Notes: generated by a model from the sequence alone, not told the origin. Shown: positions 53,349 through 62,986, counted from the first letter of the stretch. The stretch is 64,000 nt of DNA from Actinoplanes octamycinicus (GCF_014205225.1 NZ_JACHNB010000001.1:6305501-6369500); one strand, 5' to 3'. Program-made: numbers and translations.

Positions 53349-55592
53349 TCACGCCCGGTTGCTGCTGGAGTGGGACCGCTGGGCGGCGAGCAGCTCGTGC
53401 AGCTTGGCTACCGGGGCCGGGCGGGCGAAGTGGTAGCCCTGGGCCAGGTGGCAGCCGAGGTCGCGCAGCCGTTGCGCCTGCGTCTCGGTCTCCACCGCCT
53501 CGGCCAGCGTGCACAGGTCCAGGCTGCGGCCGAGGTCGACGATCGTCCGTACGAAAGCGATCTCCTTGGGGCTGCCCGCCTCGATCTGCTGGGACGTGAA
53601 CGAGCCGTCCATCTTCAGGATGTCCACCGGCAGTTCGCGCAGGTACGCCAGCGACGAGTAGCCGGTGCCGAAGTCGTCGATGGCGATCCGGACGCCGTGG
53701 TCGCGCAGCTGCTGCAGCTGGACGATCGTGGTGGCGGCGTCGGTGACCGTGGTGACCAGGACCGTCTCGGTGATCTCGGCGATCAGCGCGGCGCCGGGCA
53801 GGCCCACCTGGCCGAGCCGTTCGAGCAGCCGGGTGGCGAAGCCGGTGTCGCGCAGCTGATGGGCCGACACGTTCACCGTCACCGGCAGCCGGTACGCCTC
53901 CCACAGCCCGGCCAGGTCGGTGCAGACCCGGCCGAGGACCCATTCGCCGAGCAGGGTGATGTCGCCGCTCTGCTCGGCCAGCGGGATGAAGTGGGCGGGG
54001 GAGACCGGGGTGCCGTCCGGCCGGGTCCAGCGCAGCAGCGCCTCGGCCGCCACGATCCGGCCGGTCTCCAGGTCGACGATCGGCTGGTAGTGCATGCTCA
54101 GCTCGTCGGTGCCGAGCGCGTGCTGCAGATCCGCGACCAGATCACGGTTGGCCCGCCACTGCGCGTACGCACCCGGGTCGAAGACCGCCACCCCGTTGCC
54201 CTCGGCCCGGGCAGTCTGCAGGGCCAGGTCGGCGTCGCGCAGCGCGGTGGCGCCGTCCGCGCCGGCCCGGATGGTGACGGCGCCGATGCTGGCCCGGACC
54301 CGGCGCCCGGTCAGCCCGGCGGTCGGGTACGGCTCGGCGAGCACCTGCAGCAGCCGCTCGGCCAGCGCGTGCAGTGCCTGCTCGCCGCCGCGGGTGAGCA
54401 CGGCGAAGGCGTCGCCGTCGAGCCGGACCACCACGGCGTCGCTGGGTGTCGCCGCGCGCAGCCGGTGCCCGCTCTCGGTCAGCACCGCGTCGCCGGTCTT
54501 GTGGCCGAACGCGGCGTTGATGTCGCGGAACCCCTCGAGGTCCAGGAGCAGCAACATCCGGTCGTCCGGGCTGGGCCGGTGCAGCGAGTTCTTCAGGGCG
54601 GCCCGGTTACCCAGGCCGGTCAGCGGATCCACGTGGGCGCGCTGGTTGAGGGCCGCGCCCAGCTGCGCGAGCCGGCCGATCAGCAGCACGGACGTGACGC
54701 AGCCGAGGCACAGCAGCACGATCAACCGCCAGGCCCGGCCACCGGCCGCCACCCCGGCCGCCTCCGCCACTCCGAGCCCGGCGACCAGCGCGCTCAGCAC
54801 GACGTACGCCAGCAGACGGGTCCGGGTCAGCAGCGCCGCGTTGCGCGGCATGCTTCCGGTGCTGCGCGCCATCGACGGGTGCAGCGCGGCGGCGCCGATC
54901 ATGAGGTACGCCGCCAGCCAGCCGACCTGGACCCAGTCGGCCGCGCCCCGCCTGCCGTGCGCCAGCGTGGCGTAGAAGACGACGTCGGTGGTCACCCACA
55001 GCGCCGCCGCGGCCACCATCAGCCGGTAGGCCGCCGTGCGGACCCGGGAGACCACCGCGACCCGCACGGTCAGCGCCAGAACCAGCAGGTCGAGGCCGAG
55101 GTAACAGAGGTAGCTGCCCAGGCGCAGTCCGCTGAACCGGCCGCCGAACAGCAGCGGCGCGACCACCGCCGCCCAGACCACGGCGCCGCCACCGGTCAGC
55201 GCGATCGCCGCGTCGAGCAGGCCGCCGCGATAGCGGCCGGGCCGGACCCACCAGTAGACGCTGGTGAGCAGCATCCCCATCGAGGCGAGGAAGAACAGGT
55301 CACCGGCCGACGGGAACCGGGGCGTGCCGCTCGGCGTCATCGACGCGGCCCACCCGACGTTGGCCAGCACCGACGCGCCCACCGTACCGACCAGCAGCCG
55401 CCAGGGCCGCGACCACACCGGCCGGTGCCGGCGGATCCCGGTGACCAGCGCGGTCAGCACCAGCACGGCCACCAGCATGTAGAGCCACATCCGGTGCGGT
55501 GACGGCGTCGCCAGGACGGCAGCGGCGAGCGTGCCGCCGAGGCCGAGGTACCAGCGGGGCACGGCTTCGGCGGCCCGGTCCGGTCTTGTCAC
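53349..55592 (-). CDS. membrane c-di-GMP phosphodiesterase (degenerate GGDEF plus EAL)
   Basis: Protein of 747 aa with about nine to ten membrane helices (1-310), a GGDEF-like domain and a C-terminal EAL domain. The cyclase signature is broken (DGDAF where GGDEF is expected), so synthesis is unlikely. The EAL side is intact: AEALLRW, NVSAHQL, EITETVL, DDFGTGYSSL and KMDGSF. The expected role is c-di-GMP hydrolysis, with the inactive GGDEF as a GTP-binding regulator. The starting ATG is at 55592 with no strong ribosome site. Confidence 0.87.
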   Translation of the reverse strand: MTRPDRAAEAVPRWYLGLGGTLAAAVLATPSPHRMWLYMLVAVLVLTALVTGIRRHRPVWSRPWRLLVGTVGASVLANVGWAASMTPSGTPRFPSAGDLFFLASMGMLLTSVYWWVRPGRYRGGLLDAAIALTGGGAVVWAAVVAPLLFGGRFSGLRLGSYLCYLGLDLLVLALTVRVAVVSRVRTAAYRLMVAAAALWVTTDVVFYATLAHGRRGAADWVQVGWLAAYLMIGAAALHPSMARSTGSMPRNAALLTRTRLLAYVVLSALVAGLGVAEAAGVAAGGRAWRLIVLLCLGCVTSVLLIGRLAQLGAALNQRAHVDPLTGLGNRAALKNSLHRPSPDDRMLLLLDLEGFRDINAAFGHKTGDAVLTESGHRLRAATPSDAVVVRLDGDAFAVLTRGGEQALHALAERLLQVLAEPYPTAGLTGRRVRASIGAVTIRAGADGATALRDADLALQTARAEGNGVAVFDPGAYAQWRANRDLVADLQHALGTDELSMHYQPIVDLETGRIVAAEALLRWTRPDGTPVSPAHFIPLAEQSGDITLLGEWVLGRVCTDLAGLWEAYRLPVTVNVSAHQLRDTGFATRLLERLGQVGLPGAALIAEITETVLVTTVTDAATTIVQLQQLRDHGVRIAIDDFGTGYSSLAYLRELPVDILKMDGSFTSQQIEAGSPKEIAFVRTIVDLGRSLDLCTLAEAVETETQAQRLRDLGCHLAQGYHFARPAPVAKLHELLAAQRSHSSSNRA

Positions 55593-55644
55593 AAAGCTAA
55601 GCAGAGCATGTCGTGCGCGCCGCGCGGGGCCGAATCCGACGCAG

Positions 55645-58600
55645 TCAGGAGGTGGCCGGGTCGAGGTGCATCAGCAGCGTGGCGGCCAGGCCACCGGCCC
55701 GGATCGGGTGCAGGTGCAGCCCGTCGGCGAGCTGCCGGGCGAGCCACAGGCCGCGGCCGCCCGGCGTGTCCGGCGCGGGCGGCGTGTCCGCCGGGCTCAC
55801 GCTGCCGCCGGTCGTACCGTCGTCGCGAATCTCGCAGGCCAGCATGGTCGCGGTGCGGCGCAGGCGCAGCTCGCCCCGGCCGCCGCCGTGCCGGACGGCG
55901 TTGGTGAGCAGCTCGTACACCGCGATGGTGAAGTCCTCGGCCCGGTCGGGGGAGAGGCCGGCGCGCTCGGCCGCCGCCCGGGCGGTGTGCCGCAGGCCGC
56001 CGATCATCTCCGCGGTGAACGCCGTCCGGAAGTCGTCCGCGTCGTCCCGGGCGGCCCTGGGCCGGTGCCGGACCACGACGAGCGCCTGGTCGTCCTCCCC
56101 GGCGTGGGCGGCGGCCAGCACCGCGTCGGCGATCTCGTCGGCGGAGGCCTCGGCGCTGGTGGCGGCCAGGGTGGCGTGCAGCTCGCGCACCTCGTCGTCG
56201 TATCCGGTGTCGCGACGCTCGACCAGCCCGTCGGTGTAGGCCAGCAGCGCGGTGCCCGGCGCGAACGGCACCGAGGTGACCGGGACCGGCCGGGTCACCA
56301 GGCCGAGCGGCGGGGTGCGGTCGGTGGCGACCGCCGCCGGCGCGAGGTCCGCGCCCAGCATGATCGGGTACGGGTGTCCGGCCCGGACGACGTCGGCGCG
56401 TTCCCGGTCCGGGTCGAAGACGGCGACCACGGCCGTACCCCAGAAGTCGCGGCCGACCAGAGCGGTGAACCGGGCGAACAGGTCGGCGAGCGGCACCTGC
56501 AGCCGGATCAGCGTGTTGATCACGGTACGCAGCTGTGCCATGTCGGCGGCCGCGTCGATGTGGTGCCCCACCACGTCGCCCACCACCACGGCGAACCGGC
56601 GGCCGGGGAGGCTGATCAGGTCGTACCAGTCGCCGCCCAGACCGAGGCCGGACAGCGCCGGCCGGTACCGCACGGCGATGTCCAGGTCGTCCGGCACGGC
56701 GGCCGACGCCGGATGCAGGCGGGTGGCCAGCCGGGTGATCAGCTGGTGTTCCGCGGCGACCAGCCGGGTGCGCTCCAGGGTCTGCTCGCACAGGTCGGCC
56801 ACGGTGTCGAGCCGGGCCAGGTCGTCGGCGCCGAAGTGCCGCCGGTCCGGCCAGCCCAGCCCGAGCGCGGCGACGGTGCGGCCCTGCGAGTCGTGCAGTG
56901 GCAGCGCCGCCGTGGTGGCGACCTCCTGCCCGGCGCCGGCGTACTGAACGGTCCGCTGCCCGGTGCGCAGCGCCACCGCCACCGCTCGCGAGTCGTCGGG
57001 TCGCAGGTCGGTGTACGCCGCGGCGGCGGCGTCCGAGCCACCGGTGAACAGCCGCAGCCGGTCGGCCGGCTCCAGCACGAGCAGGCACGACTCCGCGACG
57101 CCGAGCACCGCCGGAACCGTCTCCAGCACCACGGCGATGGTCTCGTCCGGGGTGCGGGTGACGCTGAGCCTCGCGGCCAGCGTGGCCATGCCGGAGGCGG
57201 CGGCGATCAGATCGGTACGCTGCAGCGCCTGGCCGATCAGGTCGGCCACGGTCTGCAGCACGCTCCGCAGCCGGTCGTCGATCTCGACCGGCCGCCGCCA
57301 GCGGAGCAGCACGGCCCCGTCCGAGATCGCCGAGCTGCGGACCACCGGCACCGTGAACGCCGAGCCGGACTCCGCGACCGCACCGGCCGTGGCGTCCGAG
57401 GCCGCCAGCCACGTGGCCGAGGCGGCCTCGGCGACGGCCGGCAGCAGCAGCCCCACCGCGTCGATGACCGCCGCCCGGTCGGTGGCGGAGCTCAGCGCGC
57501 CGGCCAGCCGGGCCAGCGCCTCGGCCTGCCGTAACGTGCGCTGCCGATCGGTCACGTCGCGGGCCACCACCGCGAGGTGCGGAGTCGCCTCGGTGTCCCC
57601 GGCCACGGTGAAGGCCTGCAGATCCACCTCGGCGGGGACCCCGGTGCGGGCGGTGGGCAACGCCTGGATGGTGCGCTGCGGTGACGGGCGGTCCGCGTCG
57701 CGGGCCTGCAGCGGCTCCCCGATCAGGTCGGTGAGCCGCTCCGGCGGCCGGGTGCGCCCGGTCATCCGCAGGCCGGCCGGGTTGACGTAGCGCACCGAGC
57801 CGTCCAGCCGGGCCACGGCGATCAGGTCCCCGGAGCGCTCCACCAGCGCCTGGAAGAGCCGGGACTCCGCCTGCGCGGCGCGTTCGGCGGTCAGGTCGGC
57901 GGCGTACGCCAGCCAGCGCAGCGGCGCCTGATCCAGCGCCACCACGCCGATCAGCACCGGCACCCGGTGCCCGTCGGCGTGCAGATATTCCTTGGGGAAC
58001 GCGCTGGACCGCCCGGTGGTGGTCAGCTCCTCCAGGGAGCGCCGGTCCGCGTCCTCCCAGCCGGGCGGGGTGAGGTCCGGCCAGCGCAGCCGGCCCTGGT
58101 TCAGGTCCTCCCGGGTGTGCCCCAGCATGGTCAGGAAGGCGTCGTTGGCCTCGACGATCGTCTCGTCGATGCCGCCGAAGACCGCCAGCACGTCGGTGTC
58201 CACCAGCCGCTCGAACCGGGTGCGCTGCTCGCCGAGGGCCTGCAGCAGGCGGGTCCGCTCGGTGACGTCGACGATGGTGAACCCGACGCCGACGTCCTGC
58301 GCCGAGCCCGCGATACGGATCGGGAAGTAGCTGGCCACCCGGTGCCGTGGCAACCCGGTGTCCGGCGCGGGCGCGGTGAACTCGACCCCGGTCACCGGGC
58401 CGTGCTCGATCGCCTGGCGCATCAACTCCTCGATCCGCCGCCCGGTCGCACCCCACAGCTCGGCCGGGCGCCGCCCGAGGTGGTCGGCGACGGACAGGCC
58501 GTTGATCCGGGACAGCGCCGGGTTGATGTGCCGCAGCCGCAGGCCGAGATCGGCCCAGCCGATGCCGACCGGCGCCTCCCGCAGGATCGCGTCGATGATC

Positions 58601-59871
58601 GCGGTGGCTCGGCGGACGTCGTCCTCGGCCGCGACCTGCCCGTGGACGTCGGCGATCGTGCCCAGCCACTCCACGACGTCGCCGTGCTCGTCCCGGATGG
58701 CGGCGGCCCGGCCGAGCACATGCCGGTAGGCGCCACTGCCGGCGTGCCACAGCCGGTAGCCGACCTCGCCGGCCGCCTCCGGCACCGCGGCCGCCAGCCG
58801 GGCCCGGTCGTCCGGGTGGACCATCTCCAGCCAGCCGGACCCCCGCTGGTCCGGCCACGGCTGGCCGGTGTAGCGCGCCAGGGAGTCCTGCGGCTCGCGG
58901 ATCATGCCGTCCGGGTCGCGGGACCAGACCACCGTGTTGGTCGCCTCGACCAGCGAGCGGAACCGGCGCTCGGCGCGGGTCTGCTCGGTCTGGATGGCCG
59001 CCTCCAGCTGCCAGGCCCGCGCCTGCTCGGTGGCGCTGGCCGCCGCCGAGCGCAGCTGATCGGTCAACCGCCGCTGCTCGTCGCGGGTGTGCAGCCGCTG
59101 CAGCGCCTGCCCCGCGGCGGTCGCGGCCAGCCCGAGCACCAGGTGCTCCTCGCCGGTGACCGGGCGCGGCTCGGCGAACGCGATCCACAGCCGCCACTCG
59201 CGGCCGGCGGCCCGGATGCGGGCCGGCACGCCGGGCACCGGGCCGGCCGACTCCGCCGGGGCCGGCCCGTCGCCCGGCACCGGTCCGGGCGACTCCGCCC
59301 GGGCCGGCCCGTCGTCGTGGACGGCCAGATAGACCTCGGCGTCGAACATCTCGGCCAGGTCATGTTTCAGCAGCTGCAGGACCTCGTCGACGTCGGAGGC
59401 GTCGTTGAGCCGCTGGGACAGCGTGACGGCGAGCTGCTGCCGCCGCCGCACGGCGCGGTGCTCGGTGACGTCGCGGGCCGTGCCGACCAGCAGCCGCCGC
59501 GCCGCACCGGGATCGGGCACCGACGTCGCGGTGATCGACACCCAGATCCGGCGGCCGCTGCGGTGGCGGAACCGGACCTCGTACGATCCGCTGCTCCCGG
59601 CGCGCAGCTGAGCCAGCGCCGCATCCAGTTGGGCGCGCACCTCGGGATCGTCCCCGGACTCCGGCCACCAGGGATGCGGTGGAGGATAGGGAGCCTGGTC
59701 GCGCCCCCAGCCGACGAGCCGCGCCCAGGCCTCGTTGACCTCCAGCACGACGCCGTCCTCATCGGCCACGAAGATGCCGTCGTCGCTGTCCCGGAACAGG
59801 CTCGCCGACCATTCCGCCAGCTGCACCGACTCGGTCCGCACGGCGTGCCGGGTGGCCTCGGCGTCGCTCAC
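55645..59871 (-). CDS. giant PAS/GAF PP2C phosphatase with RsbW-like ATPase
   Basis: SpoIIE-type phosphatase of 1408 aa. Approximate order: PAS (20-135), GAF-like (150-270, containing a duplicated GPVPG Pro/Gly linker), four PAS domains (305-415, 425-545, 560-675, 685-790), GAF (800-910), GAF (925-1045), SpoIIE/PP2C (1060-1255) and an anti-sigma ATPase (1275-1400, ELLTNAVRHGGG). The phosphatase metal motifs are intact: GGDWYD at about 1079-1084 and GDVVGHH. It should dephosphorylate an anti-sigma antagonist while its ATPase binds or phosphorylates a partner. Its neighbour 48108-51764 has the same endings but a degenerate phosphatase. Confidence 0.87.
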   Translation of the reverse strand: MSDAEATRHAVRTESVQLAEWSASLFRDSDDGIFVADEDGVVLEVNEAWARLVGWGRDQAPYPPPHPWWPESGDDPEVRAQLDAALAQLRAGSSGSYEVRFRHRSGRRIWVSITATSVPDPGAARRLLVGTARDVTEHRAVRRRQQLAVTLSQRLNDASDVDEVLQLLKHDLAEMFDAEVYLAVHDDGPARAESPGPVPGDGPAPAESAGPVPGVPARIRAAGREWRLWIAFAEPRPVTGEEHLVLGLAATAAGQALQRLHTRDEQRRLTDQLRSAAASATEQARAWQLEAAIQTEQTRAERRFRSLVEATNTVVWSRDPDGMIREPQDSLARYTGQPWPDQRGSGWLEMVHPDDRARLAAAVPEAAGEVGYRLWHAGSGAYRHVLGRAAAIRDEHGDVVEWLGTIADVHGQVAAEDDVRRATAIIDAILREAPVGIGWADLGLRLRHINPALSRINGLSVADHLGRRPAELWGATGRRIEELMRQAIEHGPVTGVEFTAPAPDTGLPRHRVASYFPIRIAGSAQDVGVGFTIVDVTERTRLLQALGEQRTRFERLVDTDVLAVFGGIDETIVEANDAFLTMLGHTREDLNQGRLRWPDLTPPGWEDADRRSLEELTTTGRSSAFPKEYLHADGHRVPVLIGVVALDQAPLRWLAYAADLTAERAAQAESRLFQALVERSGDLIAVARLDGSVRYVNPAGLRMTGRTRPPERLTDLIGEPLQARDADRPSPQRTIQALPTARTGVPAEVDLQAFTVAGDTEATPHLAVVARDVTDRQRTLRQAEALARLAGALSSATDRAAVIDAVGLLLPAVAEAASATWLAASDATAGAVAESGSAFTVPVVRSSAISDGAVLLRWRRPVEIDDRLRSVLQTVADLIGQALQRTDLIAAASGMATLAARLSVTRTPDETIAVVLETVPAVLGVAESCLLVLEPADRLRLFTGGSDAAAAAYTDLRPDDSRAVAVALRTGQRTVQYAGAGQEVATTAALPLHDSQGRTVAALGLGWPDRRHFGADDLARLDTVADLCEQTLERTRLVAAEHQLITRLATRLHPASAAVPDDLDIAVRYRPALSGLGLGGDWYDLISLPGRRFAVVVGDVVGHHIDAAADMAQLRTVINTLIRLQVPLADLFARFTALVGRDFWGTAVVAVFDPDRERADVVRAGHPYPIMLGADLAPAAVATDRTPPLGLVTRPVPVTSVPFAPGTALLAYTDGLVERRDTGYDDEVRELHATLAATSAEASADEIADAVLAAAHAGEDDQALVVVRHRPRAARDDADDFRTAFTAEMIGGLRHTARAAAERAGLSPDRAEDFTIAVYELLTNAVRHGGGRGELRLRRTATMLACEIRDDGTTGGSVSPADTPPAPDTPGGRGLWLARQLADGLHLHPIRAGGLAATLLMHLDPATS

Positions 59872-60107
59872 GGTGCGACCTCCACCCGACCAAGAGACAA
59901 GAACCGAATCTTATCCTCCCCGTCCGGGTCGAACCGCCACTGACGGCCGCCCGGGGCCGGCTCAGCTCGCACCCGCGGGCGCCGCGCCGTACCGAACGAT
60001 GTCGATCTGCCCCGCGGCCTGACCACTGTGGTGACGAAGCTGGCTCTCCTGACCGCAGAAGAATCGGCAAGCGCCAGTCTCGCCATGGTCACGTGGGTCG
60101 AGCGGGT

Positions 60108-60434
60108 CTACGACCTTACGACCTGTGATGGCGAGGACGTGGCGGTGGAGGGGTATTCCAGCCTTACCAGACACCCGCAGCTGCACGGCGCGGGGCCTGA
60201 GGATCGGACATCACGCCGGTCGAGCCGACGCGCTTTGGCAGCCAGATCCAACGCTCGCCAGAGCCGTAACCGACGGGAACTGTCGGCTGCGGCGAGGAGC
60301 TGAGCGAGGTCCCGTCGTTCCAGCGGAGGAACGCACACAATGACGATGATCATCGGCAGTACAGCTACAGCCAGCTCGGTGACGACGAACAACGTGATCA
60401 CCATCAAGGCAGCGACCACGAACACACCGTTCAC
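60108..60434 (-). CDS. small membrane protein, second of a pair
   Basis: Protein of 108 aa: one long N-terminal hydrophobic stretch (VAALMVITLFVVTELAVAVLPMIIVIVCV) then a basic cytoplasmic region (DLAQLLAAADSSRRLRLWRALDLAAKARR). It starts at GTG 60434, one base after the upstream gene's stop, so it is coupled to it. The last 40 residues look non-conserved; a stop earlier by frameshift cannot be excluded. Function unknown. Confidence 0.5.
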   Translation of the reverse strand: MNGVFVVAALMVITLFVVTELAVAVLPMIIVIVCVPPLERRDLAQLLAAADSSRRLRLWRALDLAAKARRLDRRDVRSSGPAPCSCGCLVRLEYPSTATSSPSQVVRS

Positions 60435-60435
60435 G

Positions 60436-60666
60436 TCAGGCCCCTTGAACCGCGACGGCGATGATCAGGATGAGCGCGACGCAAATTCCGGCCCCTGCCG
60501 TGGCAGCTGCCGCAAGTGCCCGGAGGAGCGGGCCTATCGGAGCGAGCGCGCGTCTGAGCCCGACAAGCGCGACGGCGAGGCAGGTCGCGGCGGCAAGCAG
60601 CGTGAGTTGCCCGAGCGAGAGTGGCGGCCACATGCCGGTTGTCGTGGTTGCGGCGAGTTGCAACAT
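60436..60666 (-). CDS. small membrane protein, first of a pair
   Basis: Protein of 76 aa with two hydrophobic helices (LTLLAAATCLAVALVGL and AAAATAGAGICVALILIIAVAV). The ATG at 60666 is preceded by AGGAGGT at ideal spacing, so the upstream frame extension is rejected. Coupled to the next gene. Small two-helix proteins like this often sit near XRE regulators in actinomycetes; no function assigned. Confidence 0.65.
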   Translation of the reverse strand: MLQLAATTTTGMWPPLSLGQLTLLAAATCLAVALVGLRRALAPIGPLLRALAAAATAGAGICVALILIIAVAVQGA

Positions 60667-60993
60667 GCGAACCTCCTGGCCATTGCTTCGTTTGAGATGG
60701 CGACGGATCCCGGTCTGTCGGTCCACTTCCGGAGCGATGTCGGACCTACCGCCGGATGATCCAGAATGGCGGCCTATTGTCAGGGTGAAGCTCACCTGCA
60801 CTCGCCACAAGCGCATATGCAGCTGACGCGAATAACGGACATAGGTCCTCTAAACGGCAAGGTAGCAGGCTGCAACATGACTGATCGTCACCAAGGTCCG
60901 CTATCGGAGGGCTGACGCGCCTCGGGCCGATCACATAATTCCGGTTGGTGTCTTCATGACGCCCGCCCAAGAAGAACGGTGGCGTAAGAGACT
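60667..60993. other. 327-bp divergent intergenic region of lower GC
   Basis: No gene supported. The sequence is much less GC-rich than its surroundings (stretches such as 60820-60870 are near 50%). It separates the minus-strand membrane pair from the plus-strand small protein and XRE gene, so it must hold both promoters, but no convincing -35/-10 pair stands out. Confidence 0.5.
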
Positions 60994-61227
60994 ATGATCA
61001 ATGCTGAGAATGGGGTCCGCGAGACTGCCCGACCGGCGCTAGAACTGCTGGCAACGAGCTGTTCAAGTGGGACCTGCCCGACCGTCTTCCGGACCGACCG
61101 TGGGACGATCCTCGTCCAGGGATATGCAGTGGACGCGCAACAAGCCGGGGTGACCCTCACTGCTGGTGAGCTGCTGGTAGAGATTCCCGCCGAGCTTCTG
61201 ACGGCTGCCCATCAAGCCGCTGGCTGA
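60994..61227 (+). CDS. small Cys-containing protein next to XRE regulator
   Basis: Protein of 77 aa. The central part, ELLATSCSSGTCPTVFRTDRG, with its C-x5-C pair, and the following ILVQGYAVDA and GELLVEIPAELL segments look like a small protein family often found beside XRE/DUF5753 regulators in actinomycetes (family recollection, no name available). ATG 60994 has only a weak AAGAG; GTG 61015 is possible. Likely co-transcribed with the XRE gene 45 nt downstream. Confidence 0.65.
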   Translation: MINAENGVRETARPALELLATSCSSGTCPTVFRTDRGTILVQGYAVDAQQAGVTLTAGELLVEIPAELLTAAHQAAG

Positions 61228-61272
61228 ATGTAGCTCCAACGCGGCGATTGCCGCACCGAGGGGGAGGCGAGG

Positions 61273-62145
61273 ATGAGCACCGGTCCTACCGACGAATCCG
61301 GTAACCCGTCCGAGTCGCCTGGTGCGGCCATCGCCCGCATGCGCCGCAAAGCCGGCATCACCGGACAACAGCTCGGCCAGATGACGAAGATGAGTCAGGC
61401 CAAGATCTCCCGGATCGAGACCGGACAGACCTCTGTGTCGCCTGAGGATGTCGCCCGTCTCGCCCGAGCCCTCGGCGCCTCACCAGAGGTCACCAATCGT
61501 CTGATCAACCATGCCGAACGTGTTCATAACCGCATGACCGACTGGCGACAGACGACCGGCTCGGTCGGAGGCATCCAGTCCGAGGTCGCCCGGATCGAAG
61601 CTAATACTCGCGAGTTTCGTGTATTCCAACCAGGTGTCATGATCGGCCTGGTCCAGACCAGCGAGTACGCACGCGCGATCTTGTCGTCGATCGATGTGGT
61701 CTACGGGCCTCGGCACCGCGAGGGACGCGTCACCAGCGTCGCGGAAGCCGTCTCCGCTCGCGTAGCTCGCCAGGAGATCCTCGTAGAGCCTGGCCGTCAA
61801 TTCAACTTCATGCTCGGGGAAGCCGCTCTGAGCAGCCGGGTGGCTAAACCCATTCACATGCTCGGCCAAATCGAACGCCTCCGCCAAGTGGCAGGCCAGG
61901 CCAACGTCAGCCTGAAATTCATTCCGGCCGACGCGACGCTTCCGTTGCCGCTCATCCACGGCTTCGAGCTACTCGACGACACCTGCGTAGTCATCGACGC
62001 CTTCAACACGGCGATGATGAGCCGAGGCCCAGATGACGTAGCGTCATACCGGCAGGTGTTCGACATGCTCGACGATGCGGCTACCGACGATGTTGAACCG
62101 CTTCTCGAAAAGTATCTGCGCCAGTACCGCGATCTCGCGGCCTGA
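61273..62145 (+). CDS. XRE-family regulator with DUF5753-type domain
   Basis: Helix-turn-helix regulator of 290 aa. The XRE domain (about 15-75) has RRKAGITGQQLGQMTKMSQAKISRIE-like sequence. The C-terminal domain (about 105-285) is of the DUF5753 type: FQPGVMIGLVQTSEYARAIL, RQEILVEPGRQFNFMLGEAAL and FEL-LDDTCVVID-like segments. It starts at ATG 61273 with GGGGGAGGCGAGG upstream. In actinomycetes such regulators usually pair with a small DUF397-type or Cys-containing protein; here the 77-aa protein fills that place. Confidence 0.88.
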   Translation: MSTGPTDESGNPSESPGAAIARMRRKAGITGQQLGQMTKMSQAKISRIETGQTSVSPEDVARLARALGASPEVTNRLINHAERVHNRMTDWRQTTGSVGGIQSEVARIEANTREFRVFQPGVMIGLVQTSEYARAILSSIDVVYGPRHREGRVTSVAEAVSARVARQEILVEPGRQFNFMLGEAALSSRVAKPIHMLGQIERLRQVAGQANVSLKFIPADATLPLPLIHGFELLDDTCVVIDAFNTAMMSRGPDDVASYRQVFDMLDDAATDDVEPLLEKYLRQYRDLAA

Positions 62146-62307
62146 TCCGGCGCCAACCGCCAACCGCCAACGCGCAACCAGCGCGAGGGCAGCCGACCTC
62201 GTCGAGGTCCATTGTCCGGGTCTGAGGCGCCCTCAACAAGCGTTCCCACCTACAGCGCCGGTGTCCTGGTAGGCCCTTGGACGACCGAGTCCGACGTGGA
62301 GGAGCCG

Positions 62308-62808
62308 ATGGAGATCATCAACGGTCCGGCGATCGTCGCCCAGCCCGACCGGCACTGCGTCGGCATCCGCACGGTCACCCCCTTCCGCGGCATGTTCGCC
62401 GTCCGCGATGAGCTCATGCAGGAGCTTTACTCGTGGGCGGACGAGCGGGCGTTCGCGTACGGTCACACGTTCTTCCGCCTGCACGTGGTGGACATGGACG
62501 GTCCGATGGACATCGAGGTGGGCGTCCTCACCGACGAACCGGTCGCGGGCGACGACCGGATCCGGCGCGGCGTGCTGCCGGCCGGCCGCTACGCGAGCCT
62601 GACCTACGTCAATCACGGCCGGCGCGCGAACGGCTTGCTGCGCGACTGGGCCACCGAGCAGGGACTCGCGCTGGACCGGGCGGACACTCCCGAGGGTGAG
62701 TGGTTCGGCTGCCGCTACGAGGCCTACCTCACCGACCCGCGCTCGGAGCGGATGAAGACGCGCTGGCGCACCGAGTTGGCGATCCGCCTGGCCGACGATC
62801 CTTCGTGA
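62308..62808 (+). CDS. GyrI-like effector-binding domain protein
   Basis: Stand-alone effector-binding (GyrI/SOUL-type) protein of 166 aa. It has the pattern HCVGIRTVTPFRGMFAVRDEL, TFFRLHVVDMDGPMDIEVGVLTDEP, GVLPAGRYASLTYVNHG and GCRYEAYLTDPRSE. Such domains bind small hydrophobic drugs or peptides. The ATG at 62308 follows GGAGGAG. A helix-turn-helix remnant follows in another frame. Confidence 0.8.
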   Translation: MEIINGPAIVAQPDRHCVGIRTVTPFRGMFAVRDELMQELYSWADERAFAYGHTFFRLHVVDMDGPMDIEVGVLTDEPVAGDDRIRRGVLPAGRYASLTYVNHGRRANGLLRDWATEQGLALDRADTPEGEWFGCRYEAYLTDPRSERMKTRWRTELAIRLADDPS

Positions 62809-62839
62809 AAGCCGGGGACACCTTCCGCCGCCGGAGCTC

Positions 62840-62986
62840 CTGAGCGTCGATGCCGCGGCGCACGTCCTGGGGCTCACCCGGACCGCGGTATTCGATCTCG
62901 TGGCAGCCGGCCAGCTGGAACTCTTCCGCTCGGGCGCCGATCTGCTGGTCCGCCGCACGAGTGTGGACGACTTGCGCGGCCGTTGA
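62840..62986 (+). pseudogene. helix-turn-helix (excisionase/MerR-like) remnant
   Basis: A conserved-looking HTH segment: LSVDAAAHVLGLTRTAVFDL, then AAGQLELFRSGADLLVRRTS and VDDLRGR, ending at TGA 62986. It fits the helix-turn-helix of DNA-binding excisionase-type proteins. In this frame there is no ATG, GTG or TTG between the last upstream stop (62753-62755) and the motif. The start shown (CTG 62840) is only a placeholder. It is either a remnant or a gene with a rare start codon. Confidence 0.4.

Noticed and set aside
60028..60303. Small plus-strand frame opposite the 108-aa membrane protein
   Set aside because: No ribosome site and no fold. The minus strand has the membrane helix and operon coupling.
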